Source: Candidatus Heimdallarchaeota archaeon (lineage in GTDB: Archaea; Asgardarchaeota; Heimdallarchaeia; Hodarchaeales; Hodarchaeaceae). From it: 64,000 nt of DNA. Positions 9,087 through 18,320 of the stretch are shown piece after piece. The stretch is from contig RDOB01000002.1 in the NCBI GenBank assembly GCA_011364965.1, forward strand, positions 62,001 to 126,000, in the 5' to 3' direction. The position numbers and the translations under genes are program-made. Every line of letters begins with the position of its first letter. Positions within the stretch are counted from its first letter, which is position 1. The notes under the pieces were generated by a model, which ran no database searches, had not been told where the DNA came from, and worked only from the letters and a program-made list of their open reading frames with translations.

Positions 9087-9887
9087 TTAAGGCTTTTGAA
9101 ATATTAAGCAGTAATGATGATGTATGTTGGGGACGAATGAATAGGGCATTCCATACGGCCGAAGAACTTTTTGGTTCTGTAACCAAATTTTTTCTCCTAA
9201 AAATTTAAATTCACTCCTGAGACGCAAAGCTAATTCAAAAGCCAGTGGAAATAGTTCTCCTTTCTCCCTGACATTCTGGACAAAGATAATAAGATGGCCT
9301 TTATCAACTAAGAGTTCTTTTATTTGGAAAAAGATCTGAACCAATTCGCAAAGGAAATTCTCTCTCTCTGAGATTAATCCAAGATCTTTTGGATTTTTTC
9401 CATATTGAAGGTCTAAACCTTTCTTTTTTCTTGCTTTTTGATTATAGTCTTTGCGTTTTGTTAGGATTCGCCAATAGGGAGGAGAAGTTATACATAGAGA
9501 GAATTTTTCCCCCTTGTGTATTAATTCATAAATAATCTCCCGAGCATCCCCTTGATATATTTCTGCGGACGTACGAGATTTAGCTGTATCCACATATTTT
9601 TCGTATAATTCTATACCCACTCCTTCTCGCTGACATTGATCACATGCTACCATTGTTGAACCAGTTCCCAAAAAAGGATCAATAACTTTCTCACCGGGTT
9701 TAGTAAAAAACTCAATGAATTCCTGAATCATGGCTGGTGGGAATGAAGCAGGGTGTAGTTCAATTTCATGTGAGATTTCACTGGCTTTTCCATCAGCAAT
9801 GAACCATGATTTTGTAAATCGTATCCATTCTTTCCCAGTTAAAGCATTAAGCTTATTTCTTGGGTCAACTTGTGAATTATTCTCCAT
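9087..9887 (-). CDS. DNA methyltransferase of the N4-cytosine/N6-adenine amino-MTase type
   Basis: A 266-aa SAM-dependent methyltransferase. The SAM-binding motif I, DPFLGTGST, comes before the catalytic motif IV, ITSPPYW. The (S/T)SPPY(W) form is most often associated with N4-cytosine methylation in this group. There is no target-recognition extension beyond about 80 residues. It is the first gene of a likely two-gene unit with the RNase J-like nuclease and lies just outside the larger methyltransferase cluster. No restriction enzyme is adjacent. Whether it belongs to an RM system or is an orphan cannot be told from the sequence. Confidence 0.85.
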   Translation of the reverse strand: MENNSQVDPRNKLNALTGKEWIRFTKSWFIADGKASEISHEIELHPASFPPAMIQEFIEFFTKPGEKVIDPFLGTGSTMVACDQCQREGVGIELYEKYVDTAKSRTSAEIYQGDAREIIYELIHKGEKFSLCITSPPYWRILTKRKDYNQKARKKKGLDLQYGKNPKDLGLISERENFLCELVQIFFQIKELLVDKGHLIIFVQNVREKGELFPLAFELALRLRSEFKFLGEKIWLQNQKVLRPYGMPYSFVPNIHHHYCLIFQKP

Positions 9888-9981
9888 ATTAAACCATTAA
9901 ATTGGGATTAGAGACTATTTAAAAATATGTTAACTTACAAGTTCAATCCGTTCATAAATTTTGAGTGGAGACTCTAAACTT

Positions 9982-10617
9982 ATGGAGCTTGAAAGTATTA
10001 TTTTTGATGTGGATGGAACGATTGTTAATAATTCCAATATAATAATTCGCTTATTTAAGGTGCTTGTTAAACGTTATACAGGTAAAGATATGTCAACACA
10101 GGATGTTGTCTCATTATGGGGTCCTCCAGGAAATGAAATATTCAAACGAGTGTTCCCATCTGAAGTTCTCGGTCAAGCCTGGCAAGAGTTTCTAGTTGAA
10201 TATAGAAAATCTCATCCTACTGCTGGTTACTTCACAGTAGATGATTTCAATATAATGAAATCTAAAGTAAAGTATTTAGCAATATTCACAGGGAAAAGTA
10301 GAGAGACTCTTAAGATTAGTTTAGAGACTCTTGGTTTTAATGATATTTTCGACTATATTATGACTGGAAATGATGTTGAACGCTCAAAACCTTATCCTGA
10401 TGCTCTTTTTCAGATTATCGGCGTTTTAAACTTAAATAAAACCAATACGATTTTTATTGGGGATAGTCCTCTCGATATCATTGCTGGGAAGAGCGCAGGG
10501 ATTAAAACGGCCGCAGCGACTTGGGGAAGTGTTGAGTTAGACAATCTACTTGCAACAAATCCTGATTTTGTCTTTAAGAGTCCTAATGATTTTAAGGAGT
10601 TTATTCTAAACGAATAA
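9982..10617 (+). CDS. HAD-superfamily hydrolase, phosphoglycolate-phosphatase-like
   Basis: The start is taken at ATG 9982, with GGAG upstream, rather than at TTG 9961, which has no ribosome binding site. Motif I, FDVDGT, opens the protein. Motif II is the Thr in IFTGKS, motif III is the Lys in RSKPYPD, and motif IV is GDSPLD. The helical cap between motifs I and II is of the C1 type seen in phosphoglycolate phosphatase and beta-phosphoglucomutase. The substrate is not determined. It ends 12 bases before the large zinc-ribbon methyltransferase and is probably cotranscribed with it, either as housekeeping or as part of the locus. Confidence 0.85.
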   Translation: MELESIIFDVDGTIVNNSNIIIRLFKVLVKRYTGKDMSTQDVVSLWGPPGNEIFKRVFPSEVLGQAWQEFLVEYRKSHPTAGYFTVDDFNIMKSKVKYLAIFTGKSRETLKISLETLGFNDIFDYIMTGNDVERSKPYPDALFQIIGVLNLNKTNTIFIGDSPLDIIAGKSAGIKTAAATWGSVELDNLLATNPDFVFKSPNDFKEFILNE

Positions 10618-10629
10618 AGGAATGATTCG

Positions 10630-12789
10630 ATGCATCTGAGATTGATTGAGAAAAACATTCCTATTAAAGAAATTAGTGAGATCTCAATACCTGAGAGAAG
10701 TAGTTACAAACCAATATATCAGATTTCTAAATGGTTTGCTCGTCGTTCCTCATCAACTTTTAGGGCTTTACTACTCGCAGCTACTTTAGCTCCAGATCAA
10801 AATTTGATGGAGTATTTCTATAAAGAAAATTACATTCCGGAAAAGGTTGTATTAGATCCATTTATGGGTGGAGGGACAACTATTGTTGAAGGTTTGCGAC
10901 TAGGGATGAAGTGTATTGGAATTGATATTAATCCCGTAGCATGGTTTATTACTAAGACTGAAGTTGAGGCCATTTTAGAAGAAGACCTTCAATCTTTAAT
11001 CGCGCATTGTGAAGCAAATATAAAACCAGACATTCAAAAGTGGTACAAAACTCAATGTCCTATATGTGAAAGAGAAGCAGAAATAATCTATATACATTGG
11101 GTAAAACAACTACCTTGCTATATATGCAGTTCAATGGTTACGCTTTTTCGTACTTATATCCTAAATCAAAAAGGTAAATTTGCAACAGTTTTATGTCCCT
11201 CTTGCCATTCGGTTTTTTCATCTCTCCTCGAGTCGGATAGAGTTAGCTGTTCACGTTGTGAATACAGATTTAATCCCAGAATTGGCAACCGCGTGAGTAG
11301 AAGCTCTTACAAATGTTCCAACTGTGGAACAACAAGTCATATATTAAAATCGATTCGAAAATATAATAAAATTCTACCTTCTCAAATGTACGCTATCGAA
11401 GGATATTGTTCTCACTGTGCGAGAGAAAAGGATGTAAAATCCCCTCTTAAAAAGTCTAATTATAAATTCATTAAGCAGATTGACGCTTCAGATGAAGAAT
11501 TATTTTATTCAGCAGAGAAATACTGGGAAAAAACTAAGTCTACTTTACTCTGGCCCAAAAATACCATTCCTGAGGGAACAATAACAAAAACCTTGAAGAA
11601 TCATCATTATAGATTTTGGTTTGATTTATTTAATTCTCGTCAGTTAATTTGTCTTTCGATAATCTTCAATTATATTAAATCTGTAGAAGATGTTTTGAAA
11701 CAAGAATTGTTGTTAGCTGCGTTCATAAATTTACTTAACCATAATAATGTATTTACACGTTATTCTCCTGGAGGTCATAAAGTAGAAGGAATATTTGCAC
11801 GACATGATTTTCACCCTTTATCGACTTTTGCAGAAAACAATGTGTGGGGGAGTAAGTATGGACGAGGAACTTGGATTAAATGCATGAACCGACTTGTTAC
11901 GGGGAAAAGGTATAATTTCCAACCTTATAGCCATAAACGTTTTAATAAAGATGGTTCATTGAGAGTTGAGAAAGTATTTACCGGTAGTATTGATGGACAT
12001 GTCTCCTTAAATCCTCTCAATAATTTTTCCTCCTCCAAGGATTACAATTCTATTCTAATGTGCAGAGATGCAGAAAAAATTAATGATATCCCCCAATTGG
12101 TTGATTTAATAATTACAGATCCTCCCTATGCAGATAATGTCAACTATTCGGAGCTTTCTGATTTCTTTTATGCTTGGTTACGGTTAATTCTAAAAGATCG
12201 GTATCCTTTTTTTTCTAGTAAAGAAACACCAAAGGAAAGCGAAGCTATTAAAGATAAGAATAGGACAATAGATTACTATAAAAAGCTAGTTGGAATTTTT
12301 AGTGCAGTAAAAACTAAATTAAAGCCAGATGGATTAATCATCTTTACATTTCATCATTCTAATCGGCTAGTTTGGCTTCAATTGATAAAATCTCTTTTTG
12401 AAGCGAAAATTTATATTCTCAAAACTTATCCCATTCCTAGTGAAGCGAGAAATGTCTTAAATATTCAAAATAAGAAAGCAATTGCTTTTGATTTAATAAT
12501 TGTTGCGAAATCAAGAGATAAATTTATATCAAAAAAAATAGATCTCATTGATTTTAAAACAAAGTTTATTTCAGAAGGTAAATTCAGGTTTAAAACTCTT
12601 GAAAAAGCAAATATTACAATCAAAGGGTACGATCATCTCGTGGTCATTTATGGGGTACTAATGGAATTGTTATCGGAATACGTCGTACAAGACGAAGTAT
12701 CAACCCCTCTGACGATAGATGAGGTTTGGACTCATACATCAAATCTAATTTTAACTGATTTAATGCAAGATAAAGCTGAGTCAAAATGA
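10630..12789 (+). CDS. Large Zn-ribbon adenine-specific DNA methylase (COG1743/DUF1156-like)
   Basis: The 719-aa protein begins SxPERSSYKPIYQISKWFARR, the typical DUF1156 opening. Motif I is DPFMGGGTT (76-84) and the catalytic motif is ITDPPYADNVNY (D497). Between them lie several CxxC pairs (CPIC, CYIC, CPSC, CSRC, CSNC, CSHC), forming two or three zinc ribbons, as in the DNA adenine methylases that contain Zn ribbons. This family is known from archaeal and bacterial defence islands, often with DUF499 ATPases and helicases, but no DUF499 gene is visible here. It overlaps the next methyltransferase by ATGA, so the two are translationally coupled. Confidence 0.85.
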   Translation: MHLRLIEKNIPIKEISEISIPERSSYKPIYQISKWFARRSSSTFRALLLAATLAPDQNLMEYFYKENYIPEKVVLDPFMGGGTTIVEGLRLGMKCIGIDINPVAWFITKTEVEAILEEDLQSLIAHCEANIKPDIQKWYKTQCPICEREAEIIYIHWVKQLPCYICSSMVTLFRTYILNQKGKFATVLCPSCHSVFSSLLESDRVSCSRCEYRFNPRIGNRVSRSSYKCSNCGTTSHILKSIRKYNKILPSQMYAIEGYCSHCAREKDVKSPLKKSNYKFIKQIDASDEELFYSAEKYWEKTKSTLLWPKNTIPEGTITKTLKNHHYRFWFDLFNSRQLICLSIIFNYIKSVEDVLKQELLLAAFINLLNHNNVFTRYSPGGHKVEGIFARHDFHPLSTFAENNVWGSKYGRGTWIKCMNRLVTGKRYNFQPYSHKRFNKDGSLRVEKVFTGSIDGHVSLNPLNNFSSSKDYNSILMCRDAEKINDIPQLVDLIITDPPYADNVNYSELSDFFYAWLRLILKDRYPFFSSKETPKESEAIKDKNRTIDYYKKLVGIFSAVKTKLKPDGLIIFTFHHSNRLVWLQLIKSLFEAKIYILKTYPIPSEARNVLNIQNKKAIAFDLIIVAKSRDKFISKKIDLIDFKTKFISEGKFRFKTLEKANITIKGYDHLVVIYGVLMELLSEYVVQDEVSTPLTIDEVWTHTSNLILTDLMQDKAESK

Positions 12790-13550
12790 GTGAAGATTCA
12801 TCATATGAGCTAGTTATTGGGGATGTTATTAAGCAACTTCCATTAAAAGCACAAAAGAGAAAATTTAATTTGTTTATCGCTGATCCGCCCTTTGGTATTT
12901 CTTTTAATAAATCAAGTCACGAATATGGTGCGAAGGAATATAATCTTTATCAGGATGAATTTACACCTGAGGGATATTTTGAGTTCTCTAAGCAATGGAT
13001 TGAGATTTGCTATAATTCATTGGTGAAAAATGGAAGTCTCTATATTATATCAGGATGGACTAATTTACAATATATCCTGAATGCTCTTGCTTTATCAAAA
13101 TTTTACCTGTTAAACCATGCGATATGGTATTTCTCTTGGGGAGTGTACACTAAAAGGAGATTTGCAACAAGTCATTATCATATTTTGTTACTGATAAAAA
13201 ATAAAAAAAATTATCAGTTCTATAAACAGAAGAAATATGATGAAGACGTTTTTTTTTGGCCCGAATATAATCGAGGGAATGACCCACATCGGATTAAGGG
13301 GCATCCATGCCAATTGCCTATCGCGCTATTAGAAAAACTTATCCTTACCTCTAGTTCTCCTGGAGATTTGGTAGGAGACATATTTTCTGGGAGTGGAGGA
13401 ACAATTCTAGCTGCTAGGAAGACAGATAGAGATGTAATTGGATTTGAGATAAGAGAGGATTATAAAGACATAATTTATCAAAAAGCTAAGTTTGGAAAAT
13501 CCCTTTCACAAGAAAACTCCGTTACATTAGAAAGTTATCTCCCTAAATGA
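12786..13550 (+). CDS. DNA methyltransferase, beta-class amino-MTase
   Basis: 254 aa. The catalytic motif IV, ADPPFGISF (D33), comes first and motif I, DIFSGSGGT (from about residue 197), follows near the C-terminus. This permuted order defines beta-class N6-adenine/N4-cytosine enzymes. DPPF rather than SPPYW favours adenine, though this is not decisive. Its start overlaps the stop of the Zn-ribbon methylase by four bases, so the pair is likely made together. It runs head-on into the methyltransferase on the other strand with a 24-base overlap of the coding ends. Confidence 0.85.
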   Translation: MSEDSSYELVIGDVIKQLPLKAQKRKFNLFIADPPFGISFNKSSHEYGAKEYNLYQDEFTPEGYFEFSKQWIEICYNSLVKNGSLYIISGWTNLQYILNALALSKFYLLNHAIWYFSWGVYTKRRFATSHYHILLLIKNKKNYQFYKQKKYDEDVFFWPEYNRGNDPHRIKGHPCQLPIALLEKLILTSSSPGDLVGDIFSGSGGTILAARKTDRDVIGFEIREDYKDIIYQKAKFGKSLSQENSVTLESYLPK

Positions 13551-15290
13551 TATTGTATTCTCGATATAGTTGAGATATTCACTACAATGATATAATTGGA
13601 GAATTAGTTGATCTATCTTTTTTATATCATCCTTCTGAACCTCCTCTGACCCATGCATCAATTTAGTTTGCTTTATGATACTTTCATATATAGGATTTTC
13701 TTTCCTTGGTACCAGTACAGGAATTCGTTTTAGATTAAAAATCGAAATTGCATTAGTAAATCGTGATCCTAGATTGAATTGAGTTTCATAAAACCAGCTA
13801 AACAGAGATGAATTGAGAACCGCAAGAAAAAAATATAATAATTCTGGTCTTTGAGAAAACTGTGGTTTTAATCGAAGATTATACACATTTTGAGTAGTCC
13901 ATCTGCTTCTGAAGTCCAAAGCTATGCACGGAACTCGTTTAATTTTTTGCATTACTAATTTTGGGGAATCATAAATTTTTGTGTTCTTTTTTAATTTGAA
14001 TTTCAAATCGGGGATAATATAATGAGTACCAATTATCCTATATGGTTGAATATCATCTCCAGTAAGAATTTCTTGACTATATTCGTGATCTTTTGTTTTT
14101 CTAATTATATATTTGACCATCAAATCCTCTTTATTTAAATTTTGGCTACATTGAGAGCATTCAACAATTTTTTTGCGACTTGAGAGAGGTACCCAGTTTT
14201 TACAGTTGTAACAATACATCAGTCCTCCCTTTTTCGATAATTCCTCCCCTCTATGGATAATGAAGAAATCATTAATACATTTGGTTTCTTTTGTTATCAT
14301 TTCCAAAATTTTTTGAGCTTTTTTGTTATAATTAAAGTTAAAAACATAATCAATATTATTCAGATAGACACTCTGAGGGATTTCTAATTTATCGTTAACA
14401 TGAATCAAGGTATTAAGACGATTAAAGCTTTTATAGAGTCCAATTAATGATATGAATTCCTGAGTTACTCCTTTAAACAATCCATGAAAATTTATTTCCA
14501 GAATTTGGAAATTTTCTAGAATATATTTTCTAAGGTGGGTGTATTGATTCGATCTTGCGATATTTTTAGGTAGGATAAATGCAAGGATCCCCGAATCTTT
14601 TTGTAGTAATTGTGTTGCTTGATATAAAAATAATGAGAAAGTGTTTAGGTTCCTTTTAGGGCTTTTCAATTCAAATTTAGCGTGGAAATAATCCTTTTGA
14701 TCCTTTGATAGCTTTGCACCCCATGGAGGGTTACCCAAAATAATATCAAAGAATTTACTTCCTTCTAAACCCCAGTTTGATACATCAGCTTTAAGGAAAT
14801 CCCCATTAATAATATTTCTCTCTAAAATTTTAGCATAGCTACTATTTATTTGCATTTTATAATTATTTTGAAGATTTTTTCGGCATTGCAGGAGTGAAGC
14901 TTTATCGATTTCCATTCCGTATATATTTTTTAGAACTATATGGGAATTGTTATCTTTACTCAACATCAAAATCTCATTAATCAAATTTTGCAAGTATTTT
15001 AAGTAATTTAATGAATTCCTTAAGAATTCTCCATCCCCTGTTGCTCCATCAAGGATCTTAATCGATTTTAAGAATTTTTGCAGTTGTCTAATTTCATAGG
15101 GAGATTTGCTTGAAATGATGTTTTCCATTGAAGAATATTCTTTATTGCATTGCAGGTTTATTTTTGTCAATAAATAGTAGTCTATTGCAGCTTTTGTAAG
15201 TGGTAGAGATAATTCAGATGGAGTGTAAAAAGCACCGAGCTCTTTGCGTTTCCTAAATTCCTGATTCTTTTTTATATAACCCACGCTCAT
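13527..15290 (-). CDS. Eco57I/TaqI-type adenine DNA methyltransferase with Zn ribbon and target-recognition domain
   Basis: 587 aa. The N-terminus has the family signature GAFYTP (19-24). Motif I is ILDGATGDGEF (79-89) and motif IV is IILGNPPW (183-190), the NPPY/W form of N6-adenine enzymes. The C-terminal half contains a zinc ribbon (CYNC...CSQC) and a TaqI-like recognition region ending in SSLFSWFYETQF and LKRIPVLVP. The endonuclease domain that Eco57I-type enzymes fuse at the N-terminus is absent. Its start codon overlaps the stop of the Dna2-like nuclease-helicase in TAATG, so the two are tightly coupled. That suggests a modification plus nuclease pair. Confidence 0.85.
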   Translation of the reverse strand: MSVGYIKKNQEFRKRKELGAFYTPSELSLPLTKAAIDYYLLTKINLQCNKEYSSMENIISSKSPYEIRQLQKFLKSIKILDGATGDGEFLRNSLNYLKYLQNLINEILMLSKDNNSHIVLKNIYGMEIDKASLLQCRKNLQNNYKMQINSSYAKILERNIINGDFLKADVSNWGLEGSKFFDIILGNPPWGAKLSKDQKDYFHAKFELKSPKRNLNTFSLFLYQATQLLQKDSGILAFILPKNIARSNQYTHLRKYILENFQILEINFHGLFKGVTQEFISLIGLYKSFNRLNTLIHVNDKLEIPQSVYLNNIDYVFNFNYNKKAQKILEMITKETKCINDFFIIHRGEELSKKGGLMYCYNCKNWVPLSSRKKIVECSQCSQNLNKEDLMVKYIIRKTKDHEYSQEILTGDDIQPYRIIGTHYIIPDLKFKLKKNTKIYDSPKLVMQKIKRVPCIALDFRSRWTTQNVYNLRLKPQFSQRPELLYFFLAVLNSSLFSWFYETQFNLGSRFTNAISIFNLKRIPVLVPRKENPIYESIIKQTKLMHGSEEVQKDDIKKIDQLILQLYHCSEYLNYIENTISFREITF

Positions 15291-18205
15291 TATTTAATTA
15301 GTTGAATCTTGGATTGACATGTTACACATGTTTCATGCTCAAATAGCCATTCCTCAATGTGTCCAAGATGGTACGCTTGCTCACATACAGGACATTTTAG
15401 TATTGTAACATTATCAACAGGTTTTTGACATAAAACACATAATGTATGACTGATTTTATGTGTATATTTTTCATTGATATCACTGTTCGTCATATCTTGG
15501 TATTGAAAATCCACTTCTAACCGGGGAAAAGCAATCTTCTTACTTTCTTCTATAATTTCTTCGCTTTTAATGGGAGATCCTAAGCTAACTAAAATACAAT
15601 TCTCCTTTAAGAAATAATAAAGTTCTTTTAAGATGGGGATTGAACTTTCACTAGGCCCAGTGCCTACGATTATCATTTTTTTCTTTGCTCGTGTTAAAGC
15701 TACGTTCAATCTTCTCTCATCTTCAAGAATATTAGGTGATTCAAAAGTACATAAGGATAGAATGATAACTTCTTTGTCTGATCCCTGAAATCTATCAATA
15801 GTATCGATAACAACATCATAGTTAGCAGTAACACGCCGAATCTCTGCAACCTGTCCTCTAAAAGGAGCTATTATCCCAATTTGTTCCATTTTTAGACCTA
15901 ATCGTTGGAAATTATAAATAAGTCTCTTAATAATCTTTGCTTCATTTTCATTTACTCGCTTATGTCGATCAAACACCGATTCTTGTTGGAGATATACAAG
16001 AGGATGATCTGGGTCAAGTATAATTTTGAAAAGCTGGTCAATTTTCTCAAATATGCCTTCGTTTTGTGGAAGAATATCCCAAATTACTTGCTTTGCTATC
16101 TCCTGAGTAGCTGCTTGCACTTTATTTTCATAGAATTTCTGATTACTAAACTCCATAAGTTGCTCATTCATTCTATATTGATATTGTAGCATTACACATG
16201 CATTAGGATATAATTTCTTAAGTCTTTCAAACAACGAAGTCCCCAAACCCAACTTTTCTGCTTGTGTACTCTGAATTAAGGGTGGTAATTGTTTTTCGTC
16301 CCCTACTAAGATGAATCTATTACCTTTTGTGATTGCAGCGAGAATAGAGGGTTCTGTCATTTGCGAAGCCTCATCCACTATCACTACATCAAAAAGCAAA
16401 TCATCAAAAACACCTCGTCCAATTGTTGTAGTAGTAGCTGCAACTATAGGCAATTGAGTCAGCTTATGATAATCAATGTTTGTATTTTCTAAAGTAAATT
16501 GCTGAACTTTAGAATCGACTACTTGTTCGATTCCTAATCTAACAAGCTCTTTAGTTGTTATGTCATGATCAGAGACTTGTATATATTGTATTATAATATT
16601 ATCAACAGCTGTATTTGTGTATGCAGTCAATAATATCCTTAAACCCTGATTAACGAACGAATCTACAAGTTTGGCAATTGTGTATGTTTTTCCAGTTCCA
16701 GCAGGACCTTGGATCATACAATAATCTTTAGCTCGAAAAGCTAGATTTATTGCTTCTTGCTGACTTTGATCTAAACCCAAAATTCTATTTGGTTTCAATT
16801 CTTGGAATTCTGGGCTTTCACCTTTCACAATTAAATGATGAGTTTTATGATTTGATTTTGTTCCAAAAGTTATTTGAAATAGATTCTTATTCAATCTTCT
16901 TGACATAAATCCCGGAGAATATGAATCCAAAAATGCATTTTGAGGTAATTTATTGGAGCTTTCCAATAATACCGAATTCCGGTTTATAGAAGCAATTATT
17001 GCATAATAATTTTGATCATTCACTGGATCTCCCCTACTTAGAATAACTGGTTCACCAGATCGCAATTCTGAAATGTTCTGACAACTATATTCATATAGAT
17101 TTTGATTTTGATGAATTAGAGAAAGTCCAGAGATAGCTTTTCCTATTTTTTCTCTACCTTTGGGTAAAAATTTCCACAAATAGGCAAATTCTTGACGATT
17201 TTTTTTCAGTTCTTGTTGAATTAAAGCAGAAAAATGAGTAAGATACTGGAATGGGATGTTTCCTTTTTTGGATTGGTAAACTTCAAAGAGGAATTGACAT
17301 TTTTCTTGAAAAAAACATTTTTCACATTTTGAAGGATTTCTTTCTTTTTCTGAGGGAAAATAACCCTCGAATTGAATTAAATAACTAAAATTGCGCGCCA
17401 TATGGATTTTCTGTAATAAATCATAATTCATCTCTGTTGGTCGAAATGCTGGAACTCCTTCACCTGAATATATTATGTATGTTTGATTTACCGCTTTGGA
17501 TGTGATACTTAGTCCCTGCATATAAATAATTGCCTGAACTAGATCAGTATACCAAGTATTCAGTTCTTTCGGAGGTATTTTTTGTCCAGTTTTTAATTCA
17601 AATAACTTTTTTGGGACTAAAAAATCAATTCTCCCTAATAGTCCATAAAGGGGGGAAATGAATGTTGTTTCCGTTTGGACTTCCCCCTCCATTAAAGTGG
17701 GAGCTGAATGTGCTAATCCGTTGAGAACTGATTTTAATTCAGGTATCAATTCTTCCATATTAGCATTTAAATAAGACAATGGGAGAAAAAACTTATTTAA
17801 TGCAACTTCAAGAGCGTTGGAAACTGATTTATCTTGAGAAACGATCAAAGAGAGTGCTTCATGCAAGATAGATCCTCTTATCATAGGAAGAGTCGGTTTC
17901 TGTTCTCCTATTACATTTTCTGTAAAAGCTCGATAAACACATGAAGCTGCACTTGTAATTGCGTGAGCATTAACCAAAAAATCTGGGTTGAGTATGATTA
18001 GTGTATCAGGGGTGCAATCATACTGATATTCTCCTAAGTAATAAGCTTCCACAATTCTAAGGGGAGTCAGATATGTAACTTTTGAGAATGGAAAGTATTT
18101 CCATGGATTATGGAGTTCAAGTTCAATCGTTTCATTCTTTTGAGGGACACAGAGTGAAATTCTGTTCCCTTTTCGTTCTAGAAATAATCCATCAATACTA
18201 TTCAT
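15290..18205 (-). CDS. Dna2-like protein: Cas4/Dna2 Fe-S nuclease + SF1B helicase + C-terminal RING/PHD-like finger
   Basis: 971 aa. Residues 75-305 are a complete Dna2/Cas4-type PD-(D/E)XK nuclease. They include the first Fe-S Cys (C89), GSILHE (H115), GRID (D194), FELKTG (E203, K205), Q224, and a CxxC...C trio (C294, C297, C303). Residues 490-880 are an Upf1/Dna2-type SF1 helicase: QGPAGTGKT (499-507), DEAS (611-614), QYRMNE, QGSDKEV, and LNVALTRAK. Residues 923-963 form a zinc finger, CxxC-x11-CxxC-x4-HxxH-x10-CxxC, with HIEEWL resembling RING domains. Eukaryotic Dna2 has the first two parts in the same order. The RING-like tail and the operon with a methyltransferase are unusual. A housekeeping Dna2 role remains possible. 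Confidence 0.88.
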   Translation of the reverse strand: MNSIDGLFLERKGNRISLCVPQKNETIELELHNPWKYFPFSKVTYLTPLRIVEAYYLGEYQYDCTPDTLIILNPDFLVNAHAITSAASCVYRAFTENVIGEQKPTLPMIRGSILHEALSLIVSQDKSVSNALEVALNKFFLPLSYLNANMEELIPELKSVLNGLAHSAPTLMEGEVQTETTFISPLYGLLGRIDFLVPKKLFELKTGQKIPPKELNTWYTDLVQAIIYMQGLSITSKAVNQTYIIYSGEGVPAFRPTEMNYDLLQKIHMARNFSYLIQFEGYFPSEKERNPSKCEKCFFQEKCQFLFEVYQSKKGNIPFQYLTHFSALIQQELKKNRQEFAYLWKFLPKGREKIGKAISGLSLIHQNQNLYEYSCQNISELRSGEPVILSRGDPVNDQNYYAIIASINRNSVLLESSNKLPQNAFLDSYSPGFMSRRLNKNLFQITFGTKSNHKTHHLIVKGESPEFQELKPNRILGLDQSQQEAINLAFRAKDYCMIQGPAGTGKTYTIAKLVDSFVNQGLRILLTAYTNTAVDNIIIQYIQVSDHDITTKELVRLGIEQVVDSKVQQFTLENTNIDYHKLTQLPIVAATTTTIGRGVFDDLLFDVVIVDEASQMTEPSILAAITKGNRFILVGDEKQLPPLIQSTQAEKLGLGTSLFERLKKLYPNACVMLQYQYRMNEQLMEFSNQKFYENKVQAATQEIAKQVIWDILPQNEGIFEKIDQLFKIILDPDHPLVYLQQESVFDRHKRVNENEAKIIKRLIYNFQRLGLKMEQIGIIAPFRGQVAEIRRVTANYDVVIDTIDRFQGSDKEVIILSLCTFESPNILEDERRLNVALTRAKKKMIIVGTGPSESSIPILKELYYFLKENCILVSLGSPIKSEEIIEESKKIAFPRLEVDFQYQDMTNSDINEKYTHKISHTLCVLCQKPVDNVTILKCPVCEQAYHLGHIEEWLFEHETCVTCQSKIQLIK

Positions 18206-18320
18206 CGATAAATCCCAAAATTAGGTTGATATATTTGAATTTTTTAGATTGTAGTGGGAGTAAGGATATTTAATAGGTTGATAAATAGAAGAACAAAATA
18301 ATACCGAAAAAGTGATTGAG

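Noticed and set aside
13527..18205. DISARM, BREX or type I RM system
   Set aside because: No DrmA/DrmB, PglZ, HsdR or HsdS gene is visible; only methyltransferases and a Dna2-like protein are present.
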